A DNA stretch of 13,815 nucleotides from Alphaproteobacteria bacterium (GTDB taxonomy: Bacteria; Pseudomonadota; Alphaproteobacteria; Rs-D84). Shown in pieces: positions 1 to 6,678 of this stretch. The stretch spans positions 1 through 13,815 of the forward strand of contig WRIM01000006.1 of the NCBI GenBank assembly GCA_009782725.1. Direction: 5' to 3'. The notes below the pieces were generated by a model. It was not told the origin of the DNA, ran no database searches, and was given only the letters and a program-made list of their open reading frames with translations. Made by a program: the position numbers and the translations under genes. Position 1 is the first letter of the stretch, and each line of letters begins with the position of its first letter.

Positions 1-836
1 ATTGTTCGGAATAGCCGAACAGCTTATCGGTATACATCGTGCGCGGATGATTTATAATCTTGTCATTGTCGCCCGTCTTTGCGGCCAAATCGCAGATGTG
101 ATAATTCCCAGGCGTATCAAGCCATTTCTTCATCGAATCTAAATCATAAAACCGCCCAAGTGAAATTCCGATTATTACTTTTCCATTTCCAAACGCATCG
201 AATTGTTCTTTATTCATAAATATAACATCACGATTTACATGGCTGGATAAAATATCGACATGGCGAAGCAGTTCATCCAAAGGCATGTATTTTATGCCCT
301 CATCCTCCGCCGATTTTTTTCGCGTCCGACTGAAATAATAAATATCCGCGCCCATGAATTTCAACGCGCGCGCCGTCATCAATCCCGTCATCCCAAGCCC
401 GACGATTCCTATCTTCAACCCGGTAAGTTCATGCGGCATCTCGCGCCATTGCAATTTTCCAAATCCATGAAGCAAAGAAATCAATTGCGATAAAACCCCG
501 TCAGCCACGCCTTCATCGCCATAGTCCTTCAAGTAACTCACGACTATGCCTTTGTCGCGCGCGGCCGCCATATCCAAATTTGAATAAGCATCCCCGTAAT
601 AAGAGCATCCCATTCCGATATATTTTATATTCGGGCACGCATTTAAAACGGATTTTGTTATTTTCGCGTTATATTTTAAAAGCACGCAATCGGCATTTCC
701 TATGCGACTTATCACTTCTTTTTCAGTGGTCGGAATATCGTCAAAAGAAACTAATTCTCTGCAAAAATCATGCAGCGCCCCCCCCCCCTTGATTCGTCAA
801 CAATATAGGCTCTATGATAGATATTTTGTTAAACAT
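1..836 (-). CDS. D-2-hydroxyacid dehydrogenase family protein, partial, frameshifted at a G11 tract
   Basis: This would be an NAD(P)-dependent oxidoreductase interconverting a 2-hydroxyacid and a 2-oxoacid. It reads on the minus strand from an ATG at 836 (MFNKISIIEPILL...) and leaves the window at base 1, so the C-terminus is not seen. The substrate-binding half has family features such as an I-x-R-I-x-x-A-D segment and L-N-A-C-P-N-I-K-Y-I. The Rossmann motif GLGMTG lies at about 383-400. The strand after it ends in FSRTRK; basic residues there suggest, without proving, NADP(H) preference. A later GRFYDLDSM segment matches the region of the catalytic Arg. As given, the ATG frame hits TGA just after the G tract at 778-788. 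With 10 or 13 Gs instead of 11, it joins the dehydrogenase frame as QGGGALHDF. It begins 10 bases after ridA, so it is probably the last gene of that operon. The family is clear, the substrate is unknown, and whether it is expressed is uncertain. Confidence 0.8.
778..788. repeat. Homopolymer of 11 C (G11 on the coding strand)
   Basis: An uninterrupted run of 11 C on the plus strand lies about 16 codons into the minus-strand dehydrogenase gene. Its length decides the reading frame: 11 gives a stop within four codons of the tract, while 10 or 13 gives an open frame into the conserved domain. Long G tracts near the 5' end of a gene are classic slipped-strand phase-variation sites. They are also classic sequencing-error sites. 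Confidence 0.95.
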
Positions 837-846
837 TTTAATCTTT

Positions 847-1245
847 CTATTTCTTTATCACCGCGGTGACTTCGATTTCTATTTTCGCACCGGGGCGGTT
901 CATGCGGTTTACTTCGACCATTGTAGAGGTCGGCATAGAGTTCTTAAAATACTCATCCCGAATGGACGAGATAATGCTGAAATCGTTCAGGTCGGTTAAA
1001 TAAATCACCGCTTTGACCACGTCGTCAAGGCTTGCGCCCGCAGCGTTCAGAATTTTATTTATATCTTCGAATACCAATCTTGTTTGCTGGGCCACGTCGT
1101 CTGTAACAACCCTTCCGTCTTCGCCTTTGGGTGCCTGACGCCCCGATACGAAGATTAAATATCCTGTGCCTATATCGATTTTCTTGGCCAAAGAAAATAC
1201 CCCGCGCGCCTTGTGATTATCCAACATTATATTTTCGATATTCAT
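847..1245 (-). CDS. ridA: RidA/YjgF/UK114 family enamine/imine deaminase
   Basis: Members of this family hydrolyse reactive 2-aminoacrylate and related enamines/imines released by PLP enzymes to 2-ketoacids and ammonia, acting as cytosolic trimers. The 132-residue product has the usual length. It shows the N-terminal GYLIFVSGRQ strand, QQTRLVFEDINKIL, ASLDDVVKAVIYLTDLNDF, and a C-terminal STMVEVNRM..GAKIEIEVTAV segment. The Arg in that last segment corresponds to the carboxylate-binding Arg of RidA. I chose the ATG at 1245 (MNIENIM) because an AGAGAAG ribosome site sits just upstream and the family N-terminus fits. The frame stays open back to 1329, but that stretch is a dispersed repeat, not protein. 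It lies 134 bases after the acyl-CoA synthetase and 10 before the dehydrogenase, so it is probably cotranscribed with both. The exact substrate in this operon is unknown. Confidence 0.9.
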   Translation of the reverse strand: MNIENIMLDNHKARGVFSLAKKIDIGTGYLIFVSGRQAPKGEDGRVVTDDVAQQTRLVFEDINKILNAAGASLDDVVKAVIYLTDLNDFSIISSIRDEYFKNSMPTSTMVEVNRMNRPGAKIEIEVTAVIKK

Positions 1246-1260
1246 TTTTCTTCTCTTACA

Positions 1261-1380
1261 AAAAACCAAATATTTCACATTCGTTAGGTCAGCTTCGGCG
1301 TGTTTGCGGGGGCGTAGTGTATTGAACATACATGAGCCCCCGCAAACACGCCGAATGTGATTTCGGACGAGGTAATTAGT
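1261..1380. repeat. Structured dispersed repeat, copy 1 (120 bases, 20-bp stem)
   Basis: The core is a perfect 20-bp inverted repeat (1294-1313 with 1336-1355) around a 22-base loop. The loop holds a further TGTAT/ATACA pairing. The left flank contains ATATTTCACATTCGTTAGG and the right flank contains TTTCGGACGAGGTA. A second copy at 8127-8246 has the same length with no gaps. Loop and flanks are nearly identical, but seven stem base pairs are changed on both sides so pairing is kept. This copy fills the gap between the synthetase gene, whose stop codon it touches, and ridA. It could be a structured RNA element of the intercistronic mRNA or a palindromic mobile element; I do not recognise a named family. 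Confidence 0.9.
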
Positions 1381-2960
1381 TACTCTTTACGAATAGGATA
1401 CTCGCCCTTCTCAAGCCGTTCGCGCACGACGTGGTGCTTTACTTTCTGCGTCGACGTCAATGGCAAGTCTTCGTTCGTCATCGCAAAGTGCGTTACCCAT
1501 TTGTACGATGCAATCTTTTTATTGCGTTCCGCGACAGCGGCGCCAAGCTTTTGAATCGTCATATTCTTTTCGACAGAAAACACACCGTACGATACGGTTT
1601 TGTTTTTGACGTGATGCTCGAACACCGCGACATTCTTTACGCCGGGGATGGTGATGTATAACGCTTCCAGCTCGTCCGGATATACGTTTTTCCCAGAATC
1701 AAGAACTATGACTTGTTTTTTTCTGCCATGAAAGTGCAATTCGCCATTCTTGTCCATCGACACCAAATCGCCGGTATTGAAAAAGCCCTTGTCGTCAAAC
1801 ACTTCCGAATTGGCGGCATCGTTGTTCATATATCCTTCGAACACTTGGTGCCCGCGAAGCCACAAAGTGCCGACCCCGTCCGCGTTTTTATCCCGGATAT
1901 CGCATTCGTTGTTCGTAATGGGACCCCCGAACGCAAATGGCAAACGGCATTTGCCCGGTTTGGATATACAAATCGGCCCGACCGTTTCGGTTAATCCATA
2001 CCCCTGGATAAAGGTAAGGCCCAGACGCTCGTAAAACGTTTCAACCTCGGGCTTGGTCGCGGCACCCCCGGCGATAAGAAGCCGCGCGCGTCCGCCGAAC
2101 ACGGCAAGCACCGGTTCTTGAACCTTTTTAACCAATCCGCCAAGGCCGATTTTCTTTAACGTATTGCCGTATTTCAAAACAAAGCTTGCCATCCACCATT
2201 TCTTCTTTGCCTTGATATTATCGATTATCTTGTTGCGGAATACTTCCCACAAGCGCGGCACCGCCGGTATAATCTGGGGACGATATTTCTTAAAGTCCGC
2301 CATAATTTCCGCCGGATTGACCGTTGCCTGTAACAATATATTCGCGCGGTATTCGATTGTCGCAAGAACCCCGATTGAAAATCCGTACACATGATACAAA
2401 GGCAAAAACCCGTAAAGGGTGTCGCCATTGTGAAGCCATTCTTCCATATCGCGCAAACTTGCCGCGCATTCGGTCAAGTTATAGTGCGACAGCGGCACAA
2501 TCTTTGGAATTCCGGTGGAGCCCGATGTGAACGACAATGTGGCCGCATGGGTCGATTCCACGGGCGCGGGCGCCAAATCCGGGTCGATTTTGCCGTCTTT
2601 ACCCTCTATATCAAAGAATTCGAAATTCTTAGTCTTATAGAAAAAAGACTTTTCCGCCGCAACAACACGGCAATTGGTAAGCGCCGTCATATTGTCGTAT
2701 TCAAAAGGCGTAAGATTGGTATCAAGCATAAGGCACGTTCCGCCCAGATACCAAACCGCGAACGTCGTTAACGGAAATTCCGGGATGTTATGCGCCAAGA
2801 TGCCGACAACATCGCCTTGCTTTACGCCTGCCTTGGCCAATGCGGCGGCGCGTTTTTTAATATTTTCATCAAACTGTTTATACGTGATTTCTTCACGCGT
2901 CAAAAACAGCAAATCCGGCGTGTCTTTCACCGCGGATTCTAGAAACTGGTACATGTTCAT
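1380..2960 (-). CDS. AMP-forming acyl-CoA synthetase (long-chain fatty acid--CoA ligase-like)
   Basis: This is an ANL-superfamily adenylating enzyme that activates a carboxylic acid with ATP and transfers the acyl group to CoA. The 526 residues contain the family motifs in order: the phosphate loop TSGSTGIPK (145-153), PAVPRLWE (232-239) typical of long-chain acyl-CoA ligases, YGLTE (321-325), TGD (396-398), the hinge region GRKKQVIVLDSGKNVYP (412-428), and the C-terminal catalytic Lys in LTSTQK (Lys506). No membrane segment is obvious. The ATG at 2960 is preceded by AAGGAG at ideal spacing. A TTGCCA/TATAAT promoter lies about 90 bases upstream. It heads the operon with ridA and the dehydrogenase. 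The adenylate-forming class is sure; chain length and true substrate (fatty acid or another acid) cannot be read from the sequence. Confidence 0.9.
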   Translation of the reverse strand: MNMYQFLESAVKDTPDLLFLTREEITYKQFDENIKKRAAALAKAGVKQGDVVGILAHNIPEFPLTTFAVWYLGGTCLMLDTNLTPFEYDNMTALTNCRVVAAEKSFFYKTKNFEFFDIEGKDGKIDPDLAPAPVESTHAATLSFTSGSTGIPKIVPLSHYNLTECAASLRDMEEWLHNGDTLYGFLPLYHVYGFSIGVLATIEYRANILLQATVNPAEIMADFKKYRPQIIPAVPRLWEVFRNKIIDNIKAKKKWWMASFVLKYGNTLKKIGLGGLVKKVQEPVLAVFGGRARLLIAGGAATKPEVETFYERLGLTFIQGYGLTETVGPICISKPGKCRLPFAFGGPITNNECDIRDKNADGVGTLWLRGHQVFEGYMNNDAANSEVFDDKGFFNTGDLVSMDKNGELHFHGRKKQVIVLDSGKNVYPDELEALYITIPGVKNVAVFEHHVKNKTVSYGVFSVEKNMTIQKLGAAVAERNKKIASYKWVTHFAMTNEDLPLTSTQKVKHHVVRERLEKGEYPIRKE

Positions 2961-2981
2961 TTATTTGCTCCTTCGTCGCAA

Positions 2982-3132
2982 ATCGTTACTCGTGATTCGT
3001 GACTCGATTTACGAAAAAATTGTTTTTATTTATATTGGACGGTGGTATTATAGGAAATAAAATAGAAAATGGCAAATAATTCGTTACCCGGGCAATCCCG
3101 CGAGTAACGAGTAACGAATCACGAGTAACGAT
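2982..3132. repeat. Inverted pair of heptanucleotide repeat arrays
   Basis: The left arm at 2982-3006 is built of CGTTACT/CGTGATT/CGTGACT units. The right arm at 3101-3132 is built of CGAGTAA/CGAATCA units. The inner 25 bases (2982-3006 and 3108-3132) are reverse complements with one mismatch. The arms flank an AT-rich 100-base stretch carrying the synthetase promoter. The left arm lies in the 5' leader of the minus-strand gene. The right arm ends at the base before the xth start codon, so it is the xth ribosome-binding region. Unit length is seven, as at five other loci in the window. Confidence 0.9.
3047..3075 (-). promoter_or_regulatory. Sigma70-type promoter of the acyl-CoA synthetase operon
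   Basis: Read on the minus strand, TTGCCA (3075-3070) is followed after 17 bases by a perfect TATAAT (3052-3047). This is a near-consensus pair at optimal spacing and predicts transcription starting near 3040, with a leader of about 80 bases containing one heptamer array. Confidence 0.7.
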
Positions 3133-3903
3133 ATGAAAATATTAACCCTAAATATCAATTCAATACGGGCGCACGCGGAAAGCTTTATCAAAGTCTTGCG
3201 CGAACGGCGGCCCGACGTAGTATTGGTCCAAGAGACCAAGGTCGAAGACCACGCATTTCCGCATATTTTGTTCGAACACTTGGGCTATGATGTCAAAACT
3301 TACGGCCAAAAGTCTTGGAACGGCGTCGCCGTCTTTTCAAAATTATCAATCGAGGACATCACCCGCGGAATGCCGCATCACGCAGACCCCGCCGCCCGCA
3401 TGATAGAATGCGTTATCGACGGAAGAATTCGCCTTATCAACGTATATATGCCGAACGGGGAATCGATAGATTCGCCGAAATTCCCGGGTAAAATAGAATG
3501 GATGAACCATTTCTCCGACCATATACACCCGCTTCTTAATTCTGAAGAGCCTGTGATAATCGGCGGAGACTTTAATGTAGCAATTATGGACAGGGACGTT
3601 TGGAATCCAAAACAATACGAAGGCTCGTCTATTTCTGCGCCCGCTGCGCGGAAAATCATGCAAGAATGGTTGGACGCTGGGTGGGTGGATTGCTATCGCC
3701 ATTTTAACCCGGATGCCGAAAATGCATGGACATGGATTGGATACCGCGGGGGCTCTTTAGGCAAAGACCACGGGCTTCGTTTGGATTATTTTTTGGCAAA
3801 TCACGCAGCAAAAAAATTAATAAAATCATGCGAAATCGATATGCTTCCCCGCACGGAATCTAAACCCACCGACCATTGCGGATTGATGCTTGAAATAAAT
3901 TAG
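3133..3903 (+). CDS. xth: Exodeoxyribonuclease III / AP endonuclease
   Basis: This is a DNA base-excision-repair enzyme that cleaves at abasic sites and removes 3' blocking groups. The 256 residues match the exonuclease III family length and motifs: Asn7 in LNINSIR, the metal-binding Glu34 in QETK, Tyr105 in VYMPNG, Asp146/Asn148 in GGDFN, Asp218 in RLDYF, and the Asp247-His248 pair in PTDHCG. The segment KTYGQKSWNGVAVFSK is typical of the bacterial XthA group. The start ATG at 3133 directly follows a heptamer-repeat array. Only a weak GAG-like ribosome site exists, and it lies inside that array, so the repeat may influence translation. A weak promoter candidate is TTGGAC (3035-3040) with TAAAAT (3058-3063). 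The gene is divergent from the synthetase operon and 91 bases before metK. Confidence 0.95.
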   Translation: MKILTLNINSIRAHAESFIKVLRERRPDVVLVQETKVEDHAFPHILFEHLGYDVKTYGQKSWNGVAVFSKLSIEDITRGMPHHADPAARMIECVIDGRIRLINVYMPNGESIDSPKFPGKIEWMNHFSDHIHPLLNSEEPVIIGGDFNVAIMDRDVWNPKQYEGSSISAPAARKIMQEWLDAGWVDCYRHFNPDAENAWTWIGYRGGSLGKDHGLRLDYFLANHAAKKLIKSCEIDMLPRTESKPTDHCGLMLEIN

Positions 3904-3918
3904 CAAAAGTGGCATACT
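3890..3918 (+). promoter_or_regulatory. Candidate metK promoter
   Basis: TTGAAA (3890-3895) and CATACT (3913-3918) are separated by exactly 17 bases, overlapping the 3' end of xth. This would start metK transcription near 3925, giving a leader of about 70 bases. The -10 box is only a 4/6 match, so this is moderate evidence. Confidence 0.4.
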
Positions 3919-3926
3919 TTCCGACA

Positions 3927-3995
3927 TGCATTGCTTTGGTTTTTCTTTTCCCTTCGGCAATGTAAGTTAACTCTCAACTAAAAGGTTAAAAGAAA
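3927..3995 (+). promoter_or_regulatory. Possible pseudoknot-forming metK leader
   Basis: TGCATTGC (3927-3934) can pair with GCAATGTA (3957-3964) with one G-U pair, closing a 22-base pyrimidine-rich loop. Loop bases 3942-3949 (TTTCTTTT) are complementary to AAAAGAAA (3988-3995) at the start codon. CCTT in the loop can pair with AAGG of the ribosome site (3982-3985). The layout resembles the H-type pseudoknot of SAM-II riboswitches known from alphaproteobacterial methionine genes, and CTAAAAGG recalls that class. However, the standard second helix cannot be formed from the loop, so it is only a lead. Confidence 0.25.
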
Positions 3996-5197
3996 TGGCA
4001 TACTTGCAGACTTCTGAATATATCTCCGTTGGTCATCCAGACTTTCTGGCCGACAATATCACCGCAAAACTAATCAATGAAATTTATCGGGCGGACGGAA
4101 CAACCGCGCATGCGGCGTTGGAATGCCTTATCGCCGGCGGACAAACTTCCAATCCCGTAATTCACTTGGGGGGCGAAGCGACCACAACCGTCGATTTAAA
4201 TGGTGCCGCCGCCAAAGTTTGGATAATGGAAAGCATACGCGCATGCGGATATACCCAAAAAAATAAAGATAAATTCGGCAAACAAAATGTATTGTGCGAC
4301 ACAGATTACGATATTCAAATATCCGTGAACAAACAATCGCCCGATATCGCGCGCGGCGTGGGTTATGACCGCGGCTGGAACGATCAGGGAATTTATTTCG
4401 GATACGCGGATAATTCTAATTCGACGCGGTTGGGGCTGTCGCATGCCATTGCAAAATTCATCTGCACCAAATTATTCGAAAACCAAAAATCGGATTCGAA
4501 ATACGGCCCGGATATCAAAGCGCTTGTCACCGTTAAGTATAAAAACGAAGGAACGCCATTATATATCACAGACATAACGATCGCACAATCTCATACGCCC
4601 GACACCGCGGTTACAACCGTCCGCGAAGACATCAAAGAAAAAATTACCAAATGGTTAAACGAATCTGAATTTAAAAAATATATGCAAAAACCAATTAAAT
4701 GGGTTATCAACGGCACGGGCCGATTTGTAAGACATGGAAGCATCGCAGACAGCGGCATGACAGGAAGAAAGATAATCGCAACCGGCGGCGGTTCTGGCGG
4801 CTATGCCCCTCATGGCGGGGGAAGCGCGACCAAGCCGCACTTTGCATCCGATAAACTCTTGCCGTTATTCGCAAGATTTATCGCGCGGACTATTGTAGAC
4901 GCGGGATTGACCGACACATGCACGGTATCGTTATCCGGCGCGATCGGGCAAAAGAAATTGCAATCATTGCGCATTCAGGGAAACCGTTTAAAATCTGGAA
5001 CAATCGCAAAAATTAATAAATTTATAAAATCGGAATTCCCGATAATATCGCCGAAATCGATAAACGATTTATTCAAAACATTTGAATTGAATAATTTCGA
5101 TGCGGTTTTGTTCGACGGGCTGACCGGCGGCAATCCGTCGACCCAGCCTTGGGAAAACACCGGCAAATATTCCGAGAAATTAAAAGCCTTGATTTAA
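3995..5197 (+). CDS. metK: S-adenosylmethionine synthetase, divergent
   Basis: Makes S-adenosylmethionine from ATP and methionine in the cytosol. The 400-residue length and three-domain order fit MetK. Conserved: His14 and Asp16 in GHPD, Glu43, KQSPDI (113-118), DQG (130-132), the Asp173/Lys175 pair in PDIKALVTV, GRF (242-244), Asp252 and the Arg258-Lys259 pair in DSGMTGRK, and AIGQ. Unusual: the invariant Lys after GHPD is Phe17. The lysine-rich nucleotide loop, normally GAFSGKDPSKVDRS, reads GSATKPHFASDK. It keeps one Lys (280) and the Asp (286) but appears to lose the second phosphate-binding Lys. Activity is therefore probable but not certain. AAAAGG lies nine bases before the ATG. The stop overlaps the murB stop by four bases on the opposite strand. 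Confidence 0.85.
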   Translation: MAYLQTSEYISVGHPDFLADNITAKLINEIYRADGTTAHAALECLIAGGQTSNPVIHLGGEATTTVDLNGAAAKVWIMESIRACGYTQKNKDKFGKQNVLCDTDYDIQISVNKQSPDIARGVGYDRGWNDQGIYFGYADNSNSTRLGLSHAIAKFICTKLFENQKSDSKYGPDIKALVTVKYKNEGTPLYITDITIAQSHTPDTAVTTVREDIKEKITKWLNESEFKKYMQKPIKWVINGTGRFVRHGSIADSGMTGRKIIATGGGSGGYAPHGGGSATKPHFASDKLLPLFARFIARTIVDAGLTDTCTVSLSGAIGQKKLQSLRIQGNRLKSGTIAKINKFIKSEFPIISPKSINDLFKTFELNNFDAVLFDGLTGGNPSTQPWENTGKYSEKLKALI

Positions 5198-6114
5198 TTT
5201 TCCCCGATAATTTTTACTTCGGGTTTTAAATCTATATCGAATTTGGCGCGCACGTCGTCGCGGATTTTATTGATAAGTTCTTCCAAATCCGCGGCCGATG
5301 CCCCGCCAATATTAGTAAGAAAATTCGCATGCTTTTCGGACATGGCCGCGCCGCCGATGCTGCGCCCCTGCCACCCGGTTTCAGCAATAAGTTTCCATGC
5401 CGCGCCGCCATGCGCCAGATTATCCGGATTCCCAAAAGCAGAGCCGCAAGTGCGAACGCCGACCGGATGACTTGCCAACCGTTTTTGCGTATTTGATTCA
5501 ATCTTTTCAATTATCGCGGATTTGTCGGCGCGACACCCCCGCATCGTGATAGATATTATAATTTGATTATCCGGAATTTTTGACGCGCGATAGCAGAGTC
5601 CCATGTCCGCCAATGGCACAACCGCGATATTCCCGGACATATCCATTATTTCCGCGGATTCCACCACATCCGACATAGCACCGCCGTACGCGGCAACACT
5701 TCCTTTTAATGCGCCGCCGATTGTGCCCGGAATGCCGCATAAAAACTCAAACCCGCCGATGCCGTTGTCCGCGGCGATTTTCGATATAAGAATCGAACGC
5801 GCGCTTGCCGGCGCAATTATTCTGTCCCCTTCTACTTTAACCTCGCCGCCCAATTGAGTAATAAGTATCACAAGCCCGCGAATCCCGCCGTCACGAATCA
5901 ATAAATTGCTTCCCCCGCCGATGATTGTGATTGGAATATTTTCGACCGCAACCATACGCAAAGCATCGCGCAAGTCATCCGCGTCTTTCGGTATAAACAA
6001 TATATCCGCATTTCCACCGACGCCAAGCGTTGTATACGCGGCAAGCGACGCGTTCAAATCCAGACGCCCGCGAACTAAACTTTTAAGATTATTGTAAATT
6101 TTTTCCATATCCAT
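5194..6114 (-). CDS. murB: UDP-N-acetylenolpyruvoylglucosamine reductase
   Basis: This FAD enzyme reduces UDP-GlcNAc-enolpyruvate to UDP-MurNAc with NADPH in the cytosolic steps of peptidoglycan synthesis. The 306-residue product shows the FAD-binding TIIGGGSNLLIRDGG (64-77), CGIPGTIGGAL (126-136), CYRAS (174-178), the proton-donor Ser225 in CGSAFGNP, WKLIAETGWQG, MSEKHANFLTN (258-268) and the C-terminal Glu299 in KPEVKIIG. The short YRxS form suggests a type I/IIa-like enzyme of alphaproteobacterial style. The usual MNAGAYGG after the GIPG motif reads GSVAAYGG here. The start could be 6114 or the second ATG at 6108; neither has a clear ribosome site. It follows the secB terminator and converges on metK with a four-base overlap. 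It sits alone rather than in the usual mur-fts cluster. Confidence 0.95.
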   Translation of the reverse strand: MDMEKIYNNLKSLVRGRLDLNASLAAYTTLGVGGNADILFIPKDADDLRDALRMVAVENIPITIIGGGSNLLIRDGGIRGLVILITQLGGEVKVEGDRIIAPASARSILISKIAADNGIGGFEFLCGIPGTIGGALKGSVAAYGGAMSDVVESAEIMDMSGNIAVVPLADMGLCYRASKIPDNQIIISITMRGCRADKSAIIEKIESNTQKRLASHPVGVRTCGSAFGNPDNLAHGGAAWKLIAETGWQGRSIGGAAMSEKHANFLTNIGGASAADLEELINKIRDDVRAKFDIDLKPEVKIIGEN

Positions 6115-6144
6115 ATGGTATTCTGAAATTATGCCATATTCAAC

Positions 6145-6171
6145 AAAAAACCGGGCATTCGCCCGGTTTTT
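6145..6171 (-). terminator. Rho-independent terminator after secB
   Basis: CCGGGC/GCCCGG forms a stem with an ATTC loop, flanked by six A and seven T. It lies directly after the secB stop codon and ends minus-strand transcription before murB. The flanking A and T runs make it potentially bidirectional. Confidence 0.9.
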
Positions 6172-6597
6172 TTATTGCGCATTCTTTTCTTCGTAAAGTT
6201 TCTGGAAATCCACAGGCTGCATCGCAAAGGGCGGGAATCCGGATTCCGCGGTAAGGCGAACCACCAAAGCGCGCACGCTTGGGAATATTAATGTCGGCAC
6301 GTCGATTAACAATGTGCGTTTCAATTCTTCTTCGTTTTCGGTCTTTTCCATTTGGGCAAGTCCGGAATAAGTGCATTCGATCATAAATATGGATTTGTCG
6401 CCCGCTTCCAATTTCGAATGCAATTTCGTAATCAAATCGACCATGTAAAGGTTATTGTCGGTTCCTTTGATTTGGATATCGATGTTGATTTCCATTTTGG
6501 CTTGGCCGTTTTCTTGTTTAAAGAACAATTCCGGAACATTTGGGCTTTCGAACGAAATGTCTTTCAAAAATTGCGAAATTAAGTTAAATTTGGGCAT
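6172..6597 (-). CDS. secB: Protein-export chaperone SecB
   Basis: This cytosolic tetrameric chaperone keeps precursor proteins unfolded and passes them to SecA for Sec export. The 141-residue length is slightly below many family members. Recognisable segments are SQFLKDISFESPNVPELF near the N-terminus (residues 8-25), the central YMVDL and IFMIECTYSGLAQM strands, LLIDVPTLIFPSVRALVV, and ESGFPPFAMQPVDFQKLY near the C-terminus, all typical of SecB. The start at 6597 has AAAGGA seven bases upstream. It has its own promoter (TTGAAA/TATATT at 6633-6660) and its own terminator, so it is probably monocistronic. It is divergent from the lipoprotein gene mltA, an exported envelope protein. Confidence 0.95.
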   Translation of the reverse strand: MPKFNLISQFLKDISFESPNVPELFFKQENGQAKMEINIDIQIKGTDNNLYMVDLITKLHSKLEAGDKSIFMIECTYSGLAQMEKTENEEELKRTLLIDVPTLIFPSVRALVVRLTAESGFPPFAMQPVDFQKLYEEKNAQ

Positions 6598-6619
6598 AGT
6601 TTAATCCTTTATTTTGTTA

Positions 6620-6632
6620 ACCACTATGTGGT
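6620..6632. promoter_or_regulatory. 13-bp palindrome at the secB transcription start (operator candidate)
   Basis: ACCAC-TAT-GTGGT is a perfect inverted repeat placed just after the -10 box of the candidate secB promoter, in the 81-base gap between divergent secB and mltA. The placement suits a repressor site, but no known regulator motif is recognised and the repeat is short. Confidence 0.35.
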
Positions 6633-6660
6633 AATATAACATAAATGATTTATTTTTCAA
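6633..6660 (-). promoter_or_regulatory. Candidate secB promoter
   Basis: On the minus strand TTGAAA (6660-6655) and TATATT (6638-6633) are each 5/6 matches to the sigma70 consensus, with a 16-base spacer. They sit about 40 bases upstream of the secB start. No equally good promoter is visible for mltA on the other strand. Confidence 0.55.
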
Positions 6661-6678
6661 GAGGGAGACGAAAATATT

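Noticed and set aside
1246..1329. An N-terminal extension of RidA starting at 1329
   Set aside because: The extra 28 residues come from the dispersed structured repeat. The same frame is open in the copy at 8127-8246 where no ridA exists, and a good ribosome site precedes the ATG at 1245.
2164..3060. Long plus-strand reading frames opposite the acyl-CoA synthetase
   Set aside because: They are antisense shadows of a gene with intact family motifs and show no domain features of their own.
2982..3132. A CRISPR-like array or phage attachment site
   Set aside because: The units are seven bases and directly adjacent with no spacers, and no integrase or cas gene is nearby.
3904..3994. A canonical SAM-II riboswitch ahead of metK
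   Set aside because: CTAAAAGG and a hairpin are reminiscent, but the required loop-to-tail second helix cannot be drawn. It is kept only as a low-confidence leader structure.
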